Assembly: GCA_963819845.1 (NCBI GenBank)
Contig: CAWFXQ010000013.1
Span: 186,001-250,000 of the forward strand
DNA: 64,000 nucleotides
Direction: 5' to 3'
Origin: DATAGF01 sp963819845
GTDB lineage: Bacteria; Actinomycetota; Thermoleophilia; Miltoncostaeales; Miltoncostaeaceae
Shown here: piece by piece, positions 9,264 through 19,051 of the stretch
Position numbering within the stretch: position 1 is the stretch's first letter
Layout: each line of letters begins with the position of its first letter
The notes under the pieces: generated by a model
Database searches by the model: none
What the model was told of the DNA's origin: nothing
What the model saw: only the letters and a program-made list of their open reading frames with translations
Program-made: the position numbers and the translations under genes

Positions 9264-11472
9264 ATGGCCAAGGACCTCGCGGACATCGGGCTGGCGCTCG
9301 AGTCGGCCGAGCCGGAGCTCGAGCAGCTCATCGGGGAGGTCGCCGCGCACCACCCCGACATCGACCGGGACGCGGTGCGGCGCGCGTACGCCTTCGCCGA
9401 GGACCGGCACCGCGCCCAGTTGCGCAACTCGGGCGAGCCCTTCATCACCCACCCGCTCGGGTGCGCCCGCATCTGCGCCGGGCTCGGCCTCGACGGGACC
9501 GCGGTGTCGGCGGCCCTGCTGCACGACACGGTGGAGGACACCAGCGCCAGCCTCGACGACATCGAGCGCCTCTTCGGCGCCGAGGTGCGCTCGCTGGTGG
9601 ACGGCGTCACCAAGCTGTCGAAGATCCACTTCGACAGCCAGGAGGAGCACCAGGCCGAGAACTACCGCAAGCTCATCGTGTCGATGTCGAGCGACATCCG
9701 CGTGCTCGTCATCAAGCTCGCCGACCGCCTCCACAACATGCGCACGCTGGCCTACATGACCAAGCCGAAGCAGATCCAGAAGGCCAAGGAGACGCTCGAG
9801 GTCTACGCGCCGCTCGCGCACCGGCTCGGCATCCACTCGATCAAGTGGGAGCTCGAGGACCTGGCGTTCGCGACCCTGCACCCGCGCCGCTACCGCGAGA
9901 TCCAGCAGATGGTCAACCAGCGCCGGCCCGACCGCGAGGCCTTCATCGAGGAGGCCGGCCGCATCCTCAGCCACGAGCTCGACGCGGTCGGCATCACCGG
10001 CGTCGAGATCGTCGGCCGGGCGAAGCACTTCTACTCGATCTACGAGAAGATGACCCGCAAGGGCAAGGAGTTCAACGAGATCTACGACCTCACGGCGATG
10101 CGCGTGCTGGTCGAACTCGGTGAAGGACTGCTACGGCGCGGTGGGCATCATCCATTCGCTCTGGAAGCCGCTGCCCGGGCGCTTCAAGGACATGATCGCC
10201 ATGCCCAAGCCCAACATGTACCAGAGCCTCCACACGACGGTGCTGGGGCCCGAGCGCAAGCCGCTCGAGATCCAGATCCGCACCTACGCGATGCACCAGA
10301 CGGCCGAGTTCGGCGTCGCGGCGCACTGGCTCTACAAGGAGGGCAGGGGCGACCAGCCGGCCTGGGTCTCGCGCATGATGGACTGGCAGAGCGAGACGCG
10401 CGACCCGGCCGAGTTCATGCAGGCGCTGCGCTCGGACCTCTACTCGGACGAGGTCTACGTCTTCACGCCCAAGGGCGAGGTGCGCGACCTGCCGGGCGGC
10501 GCGACGCCGCTCGACTTCGCCTACGACGTCCACACCGACGTCGGCCACCGCTGCGTCGGGGCCAAGGTGAACGGCCGGATCGTGCCGCTCACCTACACCC
10601 TCCAGTCGGGCGACTTCGTCGAGATCCTCACCTCGAAGGCGCCCCGGGCGCCCTCGCGCGACTGGCTCAACCTGGTCAAGACCACCAAGGCGCGCTCGAA
10701 GATCAGCCAGTTCTTCCGGCGCGAGCGCCGCGAGGACGCCGAGCACCAGGGGCGCGACGCGCTGCAGGAGAGCCTGCGCAAGGCCGGCCTCCCGAGCCAG
10801 CGGGTGGCCGGGTCGCCGCTGCTCCTGGAGGTCATCCAGGAGATGGGCTTCCGCAAGGCCGACGAGTTCTACATCTCCCTGGGCCTCGGCAAGACGTCGG
10901 TGCAGGTCGTCGTGAACAAGATCCTCCACCGCCTCAAGGCGGGGCAGGCCGTCACCGAGGAGGCCGCGCCGCCGGGGGCCGCGCCGCGCGGCCGGCGGCC
11001 CCAGACCGCCACGGCCTCGAGCGACCTCGGCATCGAGGTCGACGGGCTCGCCGACGTGCTGGTGCGCCTGGCCAAGTGCTGCAAGCCGGTGCCCGGCGAC
11101 CCGATCCTGGGCTACATCTCCCTGGGCAGGGGCATCACGATCCACCGCGAGGACTGCCCCAACGCCAAGGCGCTGCAGCGCAACCCGGAGCGCTTCACCG
11201 AGGTGCGCTGGGGCGGCGCCAACCAGCAGTCCTTCCGCGTCGAGATCGCCGTCGACGCCTGGGACCGCGCGCGCCTGCTCGAGGACCTCTCGCGCGCGTT
11301 CGCCGAGAACGGGGTCAACATCGTCTCGGCGCACTGCGCGATGGAGGACCAGATGGTCCACGACCGCTTCACGGTGGAGGTGGGCGACGTGGACACGCTG
11401 AAGGCCTCGATCAACGCCCTGCGGAACGTGGAATCGGTCTTCGACGCCTACCGGGTGACGCCGGGGTCGTAG
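9264..11472 (+). CDS. rel: bifunctional (p)ppGpp synthetase/hydrolase Rel (one frame break)
   Basis: Makes and degrades the stringent-response alarmone (p)ppGpp. Domains in order: HD hydrolase with FITHPL and LLHDTVEDT (about residues 56-95) and ADRLHNMRT; synthetase domain with YEKMTRKGKEFNEIYDLTA (about 257-280); TGS domain starting DEVYVFTPKGEVRDLPGG (about 395); the conserved-cysteine region with LAKCCKPVPGD (about 602); C-terminal ACT domain. Length about 735, typical of Rel. An inserted A at 10110-10116 (GTCGAAC for GTCGAC) breaks the frame. Without it the protein reads MRVLVDSVKDCYGAVG, the expected sequence. Intact HD residues imply both activities. Confidence 0.94.
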
Positions 11473-11509
11473 GCGGCCTGAGGCGCCGGGGGGCGACCGG
11501 GACACCTGG

Positions 11510-11515
11510 TACCCT
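11510..11515 (+). promoter_or_regulatory. -10 box TACCCT, leaderless promoter
   Basis: TACCCT ends 8 nt before the GTG at 11524. It supplies a separate promoter between rel and the downstream gene. Confidence 0.5.
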
Positions 11516-11523
11516 GGCCACCC

Positions 11524-12273
11524 GTGGAATGGCTCGATCTCGTGGTCCCGTCGGTGGCCATCCTGGCGCTCTTCGGCGTGATCGGCCTCATCGTCATCGC
11601 CATCCGTCAGGGGCGGGCCATCCGTCGGCTCGAGGACCGGCTGGCGCGCACGGGCGACGCGGCGGTCGAGGCCCCGCTGCAGCGGATCGCCGACCTGCAG
11701 GCGCGCCACACGACCTCGACGGGCTCGCCGGACCTGCGCGGGCCCCTGCGGACCGGCGCCATCGTGGGCGTGGCCGCCCTGGTGGTCGTCGCCCTGGTCG
11801 GCGGCATCTGGTACCTCTTCGCCCGCGACGACGGCGGCTCGGCGGCCGCCGAGAGCGGGCGGCCGGCGACGACGCAGCAGCAGACCCAGGCGGCGCCGGC
11901 GGCGCCCCCGCCCGACCAGGCGCTGGTGCCCGACGAGGTCCCGCAGATCGACAAGAGCGCCCACACGGTGGCCGTCTTCAACGCGAGCGGCATCGACGGC
12001 GTGGCGGGCGACATCGTCGCGCCCGCGCTCGAGAACGAGGGCTATCAGGTGCCGCTGGTGGCCAACCCGCCCGACGGCGACACCGACCGCCAGCGGTCGG
12101 TCGTGATGTACACGAGCGGCAACCGGAAGGCGGCCCAGAACGTGGCCCACGACCTGGGCGTCACGCGGGCCCCGCCGCTCGACGGCTACACCGACGAGCA
12201 GGTGGGCGACGCCGACGTCGTGGTCCTCGTGGGCCTCGACATCGCCAACGGGGGCATCGCCGCCACGCCGTAA
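11524..12273 (+). CDS. membrane protein with LytR C-terminal-type domain
   Basis: 249 residues from a GTG. It has an N-terminal transmembrane helix (about 5-28), a short charged linker, a second helix (about 80-100, VGVAALVVVALVGGIWYLF), then a Pro/Gln/Ala-rich spacer and an extracytoplasmic domain (about 148-249) beginning VAVFNASGIDGVAGDI. That opening is characteristic of the LytR_C domain found behind LytR-CpsA-Psr enzymes and in stand-alone envelope proteins. No catalytic LCP domain is present. It is probably an envelope-associated protein; its partner is unknown. Confidence 0.75.
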   Translation: MEWLDLVVPSVAILALFGVIGLIVIAIRQGRAIRRLEDRLARTGDAAVEAPLQRIADLQARHTTSTGSPDLRGPLRTGAIVGVAALVVVALVGGIWYLFARDDGGSAAAESGRPATTQQQTQAAPAAPPPDQALVPDEVPQIDKSAHTVAVFNASGIDGVAGDIVAPALENEGYQVPLVANPPDGDTDRQRSVVMYTSGNRKAAQNVAHDLGVTRAPPLDGYTDEQVGDADVVVLVGLDIANGGIAATP

Positions 12274-12295
12274 TCCCGCGCCGTGCACCCGCCGG

Positions 12296-12325
12296 GTTGC
12301 CCGGCCGGCCGGTTGCGGCTAGGCT
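12296..12325 (+). promoter_or_regulatory. promoter TTGCCC-18-TAGGCT
   Basis: A -35-like TTGCCC (12296-12301) and a -10 TAGGCT (12320-12325) with an 18-nt spacer precede the small cysteine-rich gene at 12375. That gene has a leader of about 45 nt and a Shine-Dalgarno AAGGAGG. Confidence 0.5.
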
Positions 12326-12374
12326 CGACCTTCGCGAGATCGTGCCGATCGGCACGAATGGAAGGAGGCCATCG

Positions 12375-12686
12375 ATGGCCGTGTACCCGGCGACTGCAGC
12401 CGGGCGTGCCCGGGCCGACGTGCACCGCCTCAGGCTGTCCCGGCACCACGTCTACGCGTGCCGGTACTGCCGCGACGCCGTCCGCGTCACGAGCGCGCAC
12501 TACCTCCCCGAGGCGTGCCCGACCTGTTGCACGTCAACGTGGGGGGACGACCTGGGCTGCGAGAGCCCCGCCGGCTGCGACGCCATCCGCCGCCCCGGGG
12601 TCCGGGGGCGCGCCCACTGCCACGCCTGCGGGCACAGCGTCTGGACGTTGGTGGGCGCCGCGAGCCCGGAGCGGCTCGCGGGCTGA
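12375..12686 (+). CDS. small cysteine-rich zinc-binding protein
   Basis: 103 residues with three Cys pairs plus a fourth Cys/His cluster: CRYC (about 30), CPTCC (about 49), CESPAGCD (about 61) and CHACGHS (about 84). The spacing suggests two zinc-ribbon or knuckle sites. The N-terminus is basic. The ATG at 12375 has AAGGAGG 6 nt upstream. The family is not recognised. It is isolated between its own promoter and a convergent hydantoinase operon. Confidence 0.65.
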   Translation: MAVYPATAAGRARADVHRLRLSRHHVYACRYCRDAVRVTSAHYLPEACPTCCTSTWGDDLGCESPAGCDAIRRPGVRGRAHCHACGHSVWTLVGAASPERLAG

Positions 12687-12699
12687 TTCACCCCGCCGG

Positions 12700-14223
12700 T
12701 CATGCGGGGGGCGTTCCGTGCCCCCCGCCGCCCGGCGTCTCGATGCCCAGCACGTCCCCGGCCTCGAGGCGGCCGCGCCACTTGGCGGGCAGCTCCGTGC
12801 CGTTGAGGGTCGTGCGCCCGGGCGCGCCGTCGACCCCGTCCTCCCGGCCCGCCGGCCCCCGCCGGCGCCGCTCGGCGATGACCGACGCCTCGCAGCCGGC
12901 GAGCGTCATCAGCCGCCGCTCCACGCCGTCACCGCCGCGGCGCGCGCCCGCGCCGCCCGAGCCGCGGCGCAGCCGGTACGCCTCGACGCGCAGCGGGTAG
13001 GCGGTCTCGAGCGCCTCCACGGGGGTGTTGAGCGTGTTGCTCATGGCGACGTGGACGCCCGACGGGCCGTCGGCGCCCGAGGACGCGCCCTGGCCTCCGC
13101 CGATCGTCTCGTAGTAGGTGAACCCCGGCCCGCCGATGGTCACGTTGTTCATCGTGCCCTGACCCTGGGCGGGGACGTTGACCGCGCCCCCGAGCGCGGC
13201 CATCACCGCATCGACGATGCGGCTCGAGGTCTCGACGTTGCCGCCGGCGACCGCGGCGGGCGCGAGGGCGCTCACCAGGCAGCCGGGCGGCGCGATGACC
13301 TCCACCGGCGCGAAGGCGCCCGCCGAGGCCGGGATGTCGGGGTCGGTGAGGGCGCGCACCACGAAGTAGGCCGCCGAGCGGGTCACGGCCGGCGGGCAGT
13401 TGCAGTTGCCGGGCCCGGCGGGATCGGTGCCCGTGAAGTTGACCGTCATGGCGTCACCGGCGATCGTCACGGCCACCCGGATCCAGAGGTCGCCCTCGGC
13501 CACCCCGTCGCCCTCGAGGGCCTCGGCGGCCTCGTAGCGGCCGTCCGGCATGGCGGCGATGGCGGCCCGCGTCCGCCGTTCTGCGTAGCCGAGCAGCGCC
13601 GCGAACGCCTCGCGCACCCGCCCGGCGCCGTGGCGCGCCGCCACCTCGGCGAGGCGGCGGTCGGCCAGGCGGTGCGCGGCGAGCTGGGCACGCAGGTCGC
13701 CCTCCCGCTCGCCGGGGGTGCGGGTGTTGGCCAGCACGATGTCGAGCACGTCGGTCACCGGCGCCCCGCCGGCGACCAGGCGCACCGGCGGGATCACCAG
13801 CCCCTCCTGCACCAGCTCGCGCGAGCCCGCGGGCATGCTGCCCGGCGCCATGCCGCCGACGTCGGCGTGGTGGGCGCGCGTCACGGCGTAGGCCGCGACG
13901 GCGCCGTCCAGCGGGACGGCCGAGATCATCGTGAGGTCGGGCAGGTGCGTGCCCCCGCGGTAGGGGTCGTTGACCAGCCACACCTCGCCCGGCGCGGCCC
14001 CTCGCGCGCGCGCGGCCTCCACCGCCTCGGGCATCGCGCCCAGGTGCACCGGGATCGAGGCCGACTGCACCACCATGCGGCCCCCGGCGTCGAAGATCGC
14101 CGTGCTGCAGTCGCGGCGCTCCTTGATGTTGGGGCTGAAGGCGCTGCGCACGAGCGCCGCCTCCATCTCCTCGGCCACGGCGCGCAGGGCGTTGGCCATC
14201 ACCTGGAGCGTGACCGGGTCCAT
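12700..14223 (-). CDS. hyuB: hydantoinase B / oxoprolinase beta-type subunit
   Basis: Beta subunit of an ATP-dependent hydantoinase/5-oxoprolinase/acetone-carboxylase-type enzyme, 507 residues. It begins MDPVTLQVMANALRAVAEEM, and family marks NDPYRGGTHLPDLTMISAV and GGAVNVPAQGQGTMNN are clear. The last 80 residues (RRGSGGAGARRGGDGVERR through EAGDVLGIETPGGGGHG) are the standard glycine-rich end. The ATG shares a base with the stop of the upstream A subunit (TGATG), so the two are co-translated and probably form one complex. The substrate cannot be told from sequence. Confidence 0.93.
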   Translation of the reverse strand: MDPVTLQVMANALRAVAEEMEAALVRSAFSPNIKERRDCSTAIFDAGGRMVVQSASIPVHLGAMPEAVEAARARGAAPGEVWLVNDPYRGGTHLPDLTMISAVPLDGAVAAYAVTRAHHADVGGMAPGSMPAGSRELVQEGLVIPPVRLVAGGAPVTDVLDIVLANTRTPGEREGDLRAQLAAHRLADRRLAEVAARHGAGRVREAFAALLGYAERRTRAAIAAMPDGRYEAAEALEGDGVAEGDLWIRVAVTIAGDAMTVNFTGTDPAGPGNCNCPPAVTRSAAYFVVRALTDPDIPASAGAFAPVEVIAPPGCLVSALAPAAVAGGNVETSSRIVDAVMAALGGAVNVPAQGQGTMNNVTIGGPGFTYYETIGGGQGASSGADGPSGVHVAMSNTLNTPVEALETAYPLRVEAYRLRRGSGGAGARRGGDGVERRLMTLAGCEASVIAERRRRGPAGREDGVDGAPGRTTLNGTELPAKWRGRLEAGDVLGIETPGGGGHGTPPA

Positions 14224-16145
14224 CAGGCGTCCCGGCCCAGGAGGAGTCCGCCGATGGCATCGGTCCGGGCCGTCCAGCCCGGGGCGACCCAGCAGGTGGC
14301 GCCGTCCATCGGGATCACGGCCGGGCCGGGCACGGGCGGGCCGGGCTCGCGGCCGGGCAGGTCGGGGTCGGCGCCGGGGCGCTCAGCGGCAAGGCGCAGC
14401 GACACCGCCTCCACCGGCCGGGCGCGGTCGGCGTCCCCGTAGCGCGCCTCGTGGGCATCGTGGAACGCGGCGGCGAGCTCCGACTCGGGGGCGGCCGGGT
14501 CCCAGTCCACGGTGAGCGAATGGCTCTGCCCGGCATAGCGGCAGTCGGCCGCGGCCCGCTGGGCGGCCCCGGGCAGCTCGCCGGAGGCGCGCTCGGCCAG
14601 CGGCTGCAGGCGGGTGGCGAGGCCGTCGCCCGCGTTGACCCGCGCGAGCACCGTCTGGACGTAGTCGCGCCGCTCCCCCGCCATCACCAGCCCCAGCGCG
14701 GCCAGCACCCCCGCGGCCGGTGGGGCCACGACGCGCCGTACCCCGAGCTCGTCGGCCACGGCGCAGGCGTGCAGGGGGCCGGCGCCGCCGAAGGCGATCA
14801 GGGCCGCCTGCCGCGGGTCCTCGCCCCGCTCCACGCTCACCAGGCGGAGGGCGCGGACCATTTCCTGCACCGCGACCTCCACGATGCCCTCGGCGCAGGC
14901 CGCGACCTCCATGCCCAGCTCGCCGGCCAGGCCCGCGACGGCCGCGCGCGCCGCCGCGGGGTCGAGCCGGATGCGGCCCCCCAGCGGCGCGTCGGCCGGC
15001 AGGCGGCCGAGCACGACGTTCGCGTCGGTGACCGTCGGCTCGGACCCGCCGAGGGCGTACGCGGCCGGCCCGGGGCGGGCGCCCGCCGAGCGGGGCCCCA
15101 CCCGCAGCGCCCCGCCGGAGTCGGCCCAGGCCACGCTGCCGCCTCCCGCCGACACCGTCGCCACGTCGAGCATCGGCAGGTGCAGCGGGTGCCCGGCGAT
15201 GACGGTCTCGCTCGTGCGGGCGGGCGCTCCGTCGCGCACCAGGGCCACGTCGCACGAGGTGCCGCCCATGTCGAAGGTGAGGGCGAGCGGCGTCCCCTCG
15301 CGCGCGGCCAGGCGGGCTGCGCCGATGACGCCGCCGGCCGGGCCGCTGAGGACGGTCCAGGCGGCGTGGCGCGCCGAGGCCTCGATCGGGAGCACCCCGC
15401 CGCTCGACTGCATGATGGCGGGCGGCGGCAGGCCCGCCTCGCCCGCCCGGCCCCCGAGGCGCTCCAGGTAGGTCCGCAGCACGGGCGTGAGGTAGGCGTC
15501 CACGGCGGTCGTCGAGAGCCGCTCGTACTCCCGGATCTCAGGCAGGACCTCGCACGACGCGCTCACGTGGACCCCCGGCAGGGCCTCGCGCAGCGCCGCG
15601 GCGACGGCCCGCTCGTGGTCGGGGTGGGCGAACGAGAACAGGAGCCCCACCGCGACGGCCTCGGCGCCGTCGGCGCGCACCGCCTCCACGGCGCGGCGCA
15701 GCGACTCGGGGTCGAGCGGGCGCAGCACGCCGTCCGGGCCGCAGCGCTCGGCCACCTCGTGGGCGCGCTCGGCGGGGATCAGGGGCGGCGGGTGGTGGGC
15801 GTCGAGGCGGTAGAGCGAGGCCCGCGTCTGGCGGCGCAGCTCGAGCACGTCGCCGAAGCCCTCGGTGGCCACGAGCGAGGTCCGCGCGCCGGTGCCCTCC
15901 AGCAGCGCGTTGGTGCCGACGGTCATGCCGTGGCCGAAGGCGGCCACGTCCGCGGGCCCCAGGCCGGCGGCCTCCAGGGCCGCGAGGACCGCGGCGACGA
16001 CGCCCTCGCTCTGGTCGCCGGGTGTGGTGGGCACCTTGGCCGTCACGAGCCGCCCGCCGGCCACCACCACGGCGTCGGTGAACGTGCCGCCCACGTCCAC
16101 GCCGACCAGGGCGCCTTCCGGCGCTCGCGGGACCCCGCCTATCAT
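14223..16145 (-). CDS. hyuA: hydantoinase A / oxoprolinase alpha-type subunit
   Basis: ATP-dependent alpha subunit of the hydantoinase/oxoprolinase family, 640 residues. The acetate-kinase/HSP70-like nucleotide fold is seen at VGVDVGGTFTDAVVV (about residue 12) and LALTFDMGGTSCDVALV (about 283), and a Gly-rich motif at IAFGGAGPLHACAVADELG (about 450). It lies head-to-tail with the B subunit with a one-base overlap. A -10-like TAGAGT (16155-16160 on the complement) stands 9 nt before the ATG. Reaction: ATP-driven opening of a cyclic amide (hydantoin or 5-oxoproline class); the exact substrate is unknown. Confidence 0.93.
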   Translation of the reverse strand: MIGGVPRAPEGALVGVDVGGTFTDAVVVAGGRLVTAKVPTTPGDQSEGVVAAVLAALEAAGLGPADVAAFGHGMTVGTNALLEGTGARTSLVATEGFGDVLELRRQTRASLYRLDAHHPPPLIPAERAHEVAERCGPDGVLRPLDPESLRRAVEAVRADGAEAVAVGLLFSFAHPDHERAVAAALREALPGVHVSASCEVLPEIREYERLSTTAVDAYLTPVLRTYLERLGGRAGEAGLPPPAIMQSSGGVLPIEASARHAAWTVLSGPAGGVIGAARLAAREGTPLALTFDMGGTSCDVALVRDGAPARTSETVIAGHPLHLPMLDVATVSAGGGSVAWADSGGALRVGPRSAGARPGPAAYALGGSEPTVTDANVVLGRLPADAPLGGRIRLDPAAARAAVAGLAGELGMEVAACAEGIVEVAVQEMVRALRLVSVERGEDPRQAALIAFGGAGPLHACAVADELGVRRVVAPPAAGVLAALGLVMAGERRDYVQTVLARVNAGDGLATRLQPLAERASGELPGAAQRAAADCRYAGQSHSLTVDWDPAAPESELAAAFHDAHEARYGDADRARPVEAVSLRLAAERPGADPDLPGREPGPPVPGPAVIPMDGATCWVAPGWTARTDAIGGLLLGRDA

Positions 16146-16180
16146 CGGCGCCGCACTCTAGTCCCTCCTCGGGAGACCCC

Positions 16181-17248
16181 GTCCGCCGCGCTCTGCTACC
16201 CGCCGCCCTCGCCGCCCTGTCCCTGCCCGCCACCGCCGCGGCGCTGCCGGCGCTCACGGGCCCGCCCGGCGCCCTGCTGCGCGGGGGGCCGGCCGAGCTG
16301 TCGCCGGGTCCGCCGAACGGCGATTTCGCCCAGGGCCTGCTGGGGTGGGAGGTCCAGGGCCGCGAGCCGCCGCAGGCCCTCGGCCGCGGCGTGCGCCTGC
16401 GGGCCAACACCACCCTCGTCTCGCCGCCGCTGGTCGTGCCGGCCGGCGCTCAGGCGCTCGCGATCACGGCCCGCGCGGGCGGCGGGACCCTGCTGGAGGT
16501 GCGGGCCCGGCCGGCCGAGGGCGGCGCCGAAGTGACGCTGGGGTCGGTCGAGCCCGGGGCCGCCGCCCGGCAGCACCTCGTGGCGGCCAGGCTCATCTCG
16601 GGGACCTCGGTGCGGGTGGTGATCGACCCGGTGCCGGCGCTCGGCGCGTCGGCCGACCTGCTGCGCGTCGGGCCGGTCACCGCGCCGCTGCCCGGATGGA
16701 GCGTCGCCCGCTCTGTCCCCGCGCTGACGGGCCCCCGCGGGCGGCGGGCCCTGCGAGCGGCCGAGCTGCTGTCGCTGGTCTCGCCGCCCTTCGCGCCCGG
16801 CCCGGGCGCGCGGACCCTGCTGGTGGCGGTGCGCGGGGACGGCGTGCTGCGCGCGAGCGCCGGCGGGCGGACCGTGGCCGCCCGGGCCACGGCCGCGTGG
16901 CGCGACGTCGCGGTGCCGCTGGCCTCGCGTTCCCGGGCGGCCCTGGTCCTCGACGTGCGACCGGGGGGCCGAGGGCTGGAGCTGCGCGACCTCGGGCTCG
17001 TGCGCCGGGCGACGCGGGCCAGGGGCCTGCGCCTGAGGCGATCGGGCGGGAGGGCGCGCGTCGAGGCGACCCTCGTGCCGGCTGGCGGCCGCCTCGTCGC
17101 CGAGCTGCGCGACGCCCGCGGCCGCCGGGTGGCGCGGGCGCGCTCGGACGGCGCCGGCCGCCTCCGCCTGGTCGCGGCGGCGGGCGGCCCGCTGACCCTG
17201 GTGGTGCCCGGCGATCGCACCCGGATCGGCCTCCGCGCGCGGGTGTGA
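16181..17248 (+). CDS. exported lectin-like protein, start codon unclear
   Basis: In frame from 16181 the sequence encodes a signal peptide (RRALLPAALAALSLPATAAA), then NGDFAQGLLGWEVQG, a beginning typical of carbohydrate-binding jelly-roll domains. Two beta-rich repeats follow, each with an SPP segment (TTLVSPPLVVPAGAQAL, LLSLVSPPFAPGPGARTL). No ATG, GTG or TTG occurs upstream of the signal peptide in this frame. 16181 is GTC, and the first canonical start is the GTG at 16391, which would remove the signal. I infer an error or unusual codon at the start. The likely role is surface or secreted glycan binding; the ligand is unknown. Confidence 0.6.
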   Translation, partial: VRRALLPAALAALSLPATAAALPALTGPPGALLRGGPAELSPGPPNGDFAQGLLGWEVQGREPPQALGRGVRLRANTTLVSPPLVVPAGAQALAITARAGGGTLLEVRARPAEGGAEVTLGSVEPGAAARQHLVAARLISGTSVRVVIDPVPALGASADLLRVGPVTAPLPGWSVARSVPALTGPRGRRALRAAELLSLVSPPFAPGPGARTLLVAVRGDGVLRASAGGRTVAARATAAWRDVAVPLASRSRAALVLDVRPGGRGLELRDLGLVRRATRARGLRLRRSGGRARVEATLVPAGGRLVAELRDARGRRVARARSDGAGRLRLVAAAGGPLTLVVPGDRTRIGLRARV

Positions 17249-17268
17249 GGATGGCCGGCGCGGACAAT

Positions 17269-17482
17269 ACGACTGACCGCCTCTTGCGGGCGGCCAGGCG
17301 CGCCTCCGGGCCCTGGCCGGGCCCTCCGGCAGCGGCGGCACCGCCTGCGGCGGGAACGGCCGCCTCTACCCAAACACCAGGCGACCGACCGCCTCGTGCG
17401 GGCGGCCAGGCGCGCCTGCGGGCCCTGGCCGGGCCCTCGGCAGCGGCGGCACCGCCTGCGGCGGGAACGGCCGCTTCTAACC
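17269..17482. repeat. two-copy direct repeat, 112-bp period
   Basis: Two near-identical units of about 100 bp lie in the gap between convergent genes ending at 17248 and 17510. They contain gcgggcggccaggcgcgcct (17286 and 17398) and cggcggcaccgcctgcggcg. They differ by a few substitutions and one deleted C. GGGCCC palindromes and GC-rich stems inside suggest folded RNA or a REP-like element. The same frame is open across both copies, but the composition does not look like protein. Confidence 0.8.
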
Positions 17483-17509
17483 TTTGCGGCGGCAGCCGCC
17501 CGGGGCCCG

Positions 17510-18202
17510 TCAGAAGTCCTGGACCGTCGGGCGGACGAGGATCTCGTTGACGTCGACGTGGGGGGGCCGGCCGAGCGCGAACATGGCCGCCTCCGCGACG
17601 TCCTCGGGGGTGAGCTGCGCCCCCCCGACGGGCTCGTCGTAGAAGGGCGTCTCGACCGTGCCGGGCGAGAGCAGGGTCACGCGCACGCCGCTGCCGTGCA
17701 GGTCCTGGCGGGCGGCCTCGGCCATCGCCGTCACGGCCCACTTGGTGCAGGAGTAGAGCGACCCCGGCACCACCTTGCGGCCGGCGACGGAGCCGATCAG
17801 CAGGAGGTGGCCGCGGCTCTCGCGGAGCGCCTCGACGCTCGCCCGCACGCTCAGGGCCGCGCCGTAGACGTTGGTGAGGACCATCTCGCGCCAGTGCTCG
17901 GGCGACTCCTGCAGGAAGCCACGCTTCGCCCCGAACCCGGCGTTCGCGAAGACGGCGTCGATCCGGCCGAAGCGCTCCAGGGCCTCGGCGACCAGCCGCT
18001 GCTGGTCGTCCCACTCGGTCACGTCGCAGGCCACGGCGAGCGCGCGCTCCGGCCCGCCCAGCTCCCGGGCGAGGCCGCCCAGCGGCACGAAGCGGCGCGC
18101 GGCCAGGACCACCCGGTAGCCGGCGGCCGAGGCGGCGCGGGCCGTCGCCGCGCCGATGCCGCTGGAGGCGCCGGTGATGACGATGACCGGGTCGGCCGCC
18201 AC
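17510..18202 (-). CDS. short-chain dehydrogenase/reductase (SDR)
   Basis: NAD(P)-dependent oxidoreductase of 230 residues. It begins at a GTG with AADPVIVITGASSGIGAATA, containing the cofactor motif TGASSGIG. Other SDR marks are NAGFGAKRG (NAG motif, about residue 86), the catalytic Ser in LLIGSVAGRKVVPGSLYSCT (about 137-150) and YSCTK carrying the Tyr-x3-Lys pair, followed by LLSPGTVETPF. The GTG overlaps the TAG of the upstream zinc-ribbon gene, once that gene's frame break is corrected. The substrate is unknown. Confidence 0.9.
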   Translation of the reverse strand: MAADPVIVITGASSGIGAATARAASAAGYRVVLAARRFVPLGGLARELGGPERALAVACDVTEWDDQQRLVAEALERFGRIDAVFANAGFGAKRGFLQESPEHWREMVLTNVYGAALSVRASVEALRESRGHLLLIGSVAGRKVVPGSLYSCTKWAVTAMAEAARQDLHGSGVRVTLLSPGTVETPFYDEPVGGAQLTPEDVAEAAMFALGRPPHVDVNEILVRPTVQDF

Positions 18203-19051
18203 TAGCCCTCGATGCGGCGGGCGTAGGCCCCGGGCCACTCGGAGCTCAGGCTGCTCGCCTGAGACTCCGCCTCCGGCCTGGGCCGGGTAGGAGCCCGAGA
18301 AGAGCACCCAGTAGCCCGGCTGAAGCCCGGGGTGGTCGGAGGAGAAGAGCACGCCCGCCGGCTCGCCGGCCGCCGCCAGGCGGGTCTTGCCGGCGCGGGC
18401 GTCGGACTCGCTGCGCACCGACGACAGGACCGCGGTCCAGGCGGTCTCGCCGGCCGGCCAGTCGGACCCGGCCGTGTCGGGGTCGGGGGTCGGGGTCGGC
18501 TCCGGCTCGGTGCCGGTCTGGGTCTCGGCGGTCGTCGTGCCGTCCGTGGTGGCCGGCGCGGTCGGGGTCGTGGGACCCGTGACGGTGGGGAAGCCCGTCA
18601 CCGTGCCGGTCGTGTCGGTGGGGACGGTGGGCGCCGTCGGGGTCGTGAAGGAGGTGTCGGGCGGGAGGGGGCCGGTGAGCGGCGGGGGCACGACCGGCCC
18701 GGTGCCGGTCGGCGCCGTGACCGAGGTGGTCGTCGACGAGCCCCCGTCGTCGTCGCTCGCGACGGCGTAGGCCAGCGCCCCGGCGCCCAGCCCGAGCACC
18801 ACCATGGCGGCCGCCACCAGGGCGGCCACCCGGCCGCCGCGGCGCAGCCTGGGCGCGAGCGGCGTGGGCGAGCCGCACTCCAGGCAGTAGGTCTGGTCGG
18901 GCTCCAGCTCGGCGCCGCACACGTCGCAGCGCGGGACGGGGGGCGGGCCCTCCTCGCCCGGTCCCTCGCCGTCGCCCCCGCCGTCGCCGCCCGCGTCGTC
19001 CGAGAACCAGCGGTCGGCCTCCTCCCAGCCGGTGGGCCGCTCGTCGCTCAT
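18202..19051 (-). CDS. membrane zinc-ribbon protein with Thr/Pro-rich stalk and SPOR-like end (one frame break)
   Basis: The N-terminus carries a zinc ribbon (RCDVCGAELEPDQTYCLECG, about residues 41-60). A transmembrane helix follows (about 76-96), then a 100-residue stalk of Thr/Pro/Gly and a C-terminal domain reading WTAVLSSVRSESDARAG through VLFSSDHPGLQPGYWVLFSG, like a SPOR peptidoglycan-binding fold. As given, the frame runs on into the SDR gene. Removing one G in the GGAGGCGGAG run near 18275 yields AESQASSLSSEWPGAYARR and a TAG exactly at the SDR start, so an indel error is likely. The ATG overlaps the stop of the upstream gene (ATGA). Probable cell-wall or division-associated protein. 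Confidence 0.7.

Noticed and set aside
17286..17482. Repeated protein-like frame through the 112-bp repeat
   Set aside because: Composition follows the nucleotide repeat, no start signal exists, and it lies between two gene ends.
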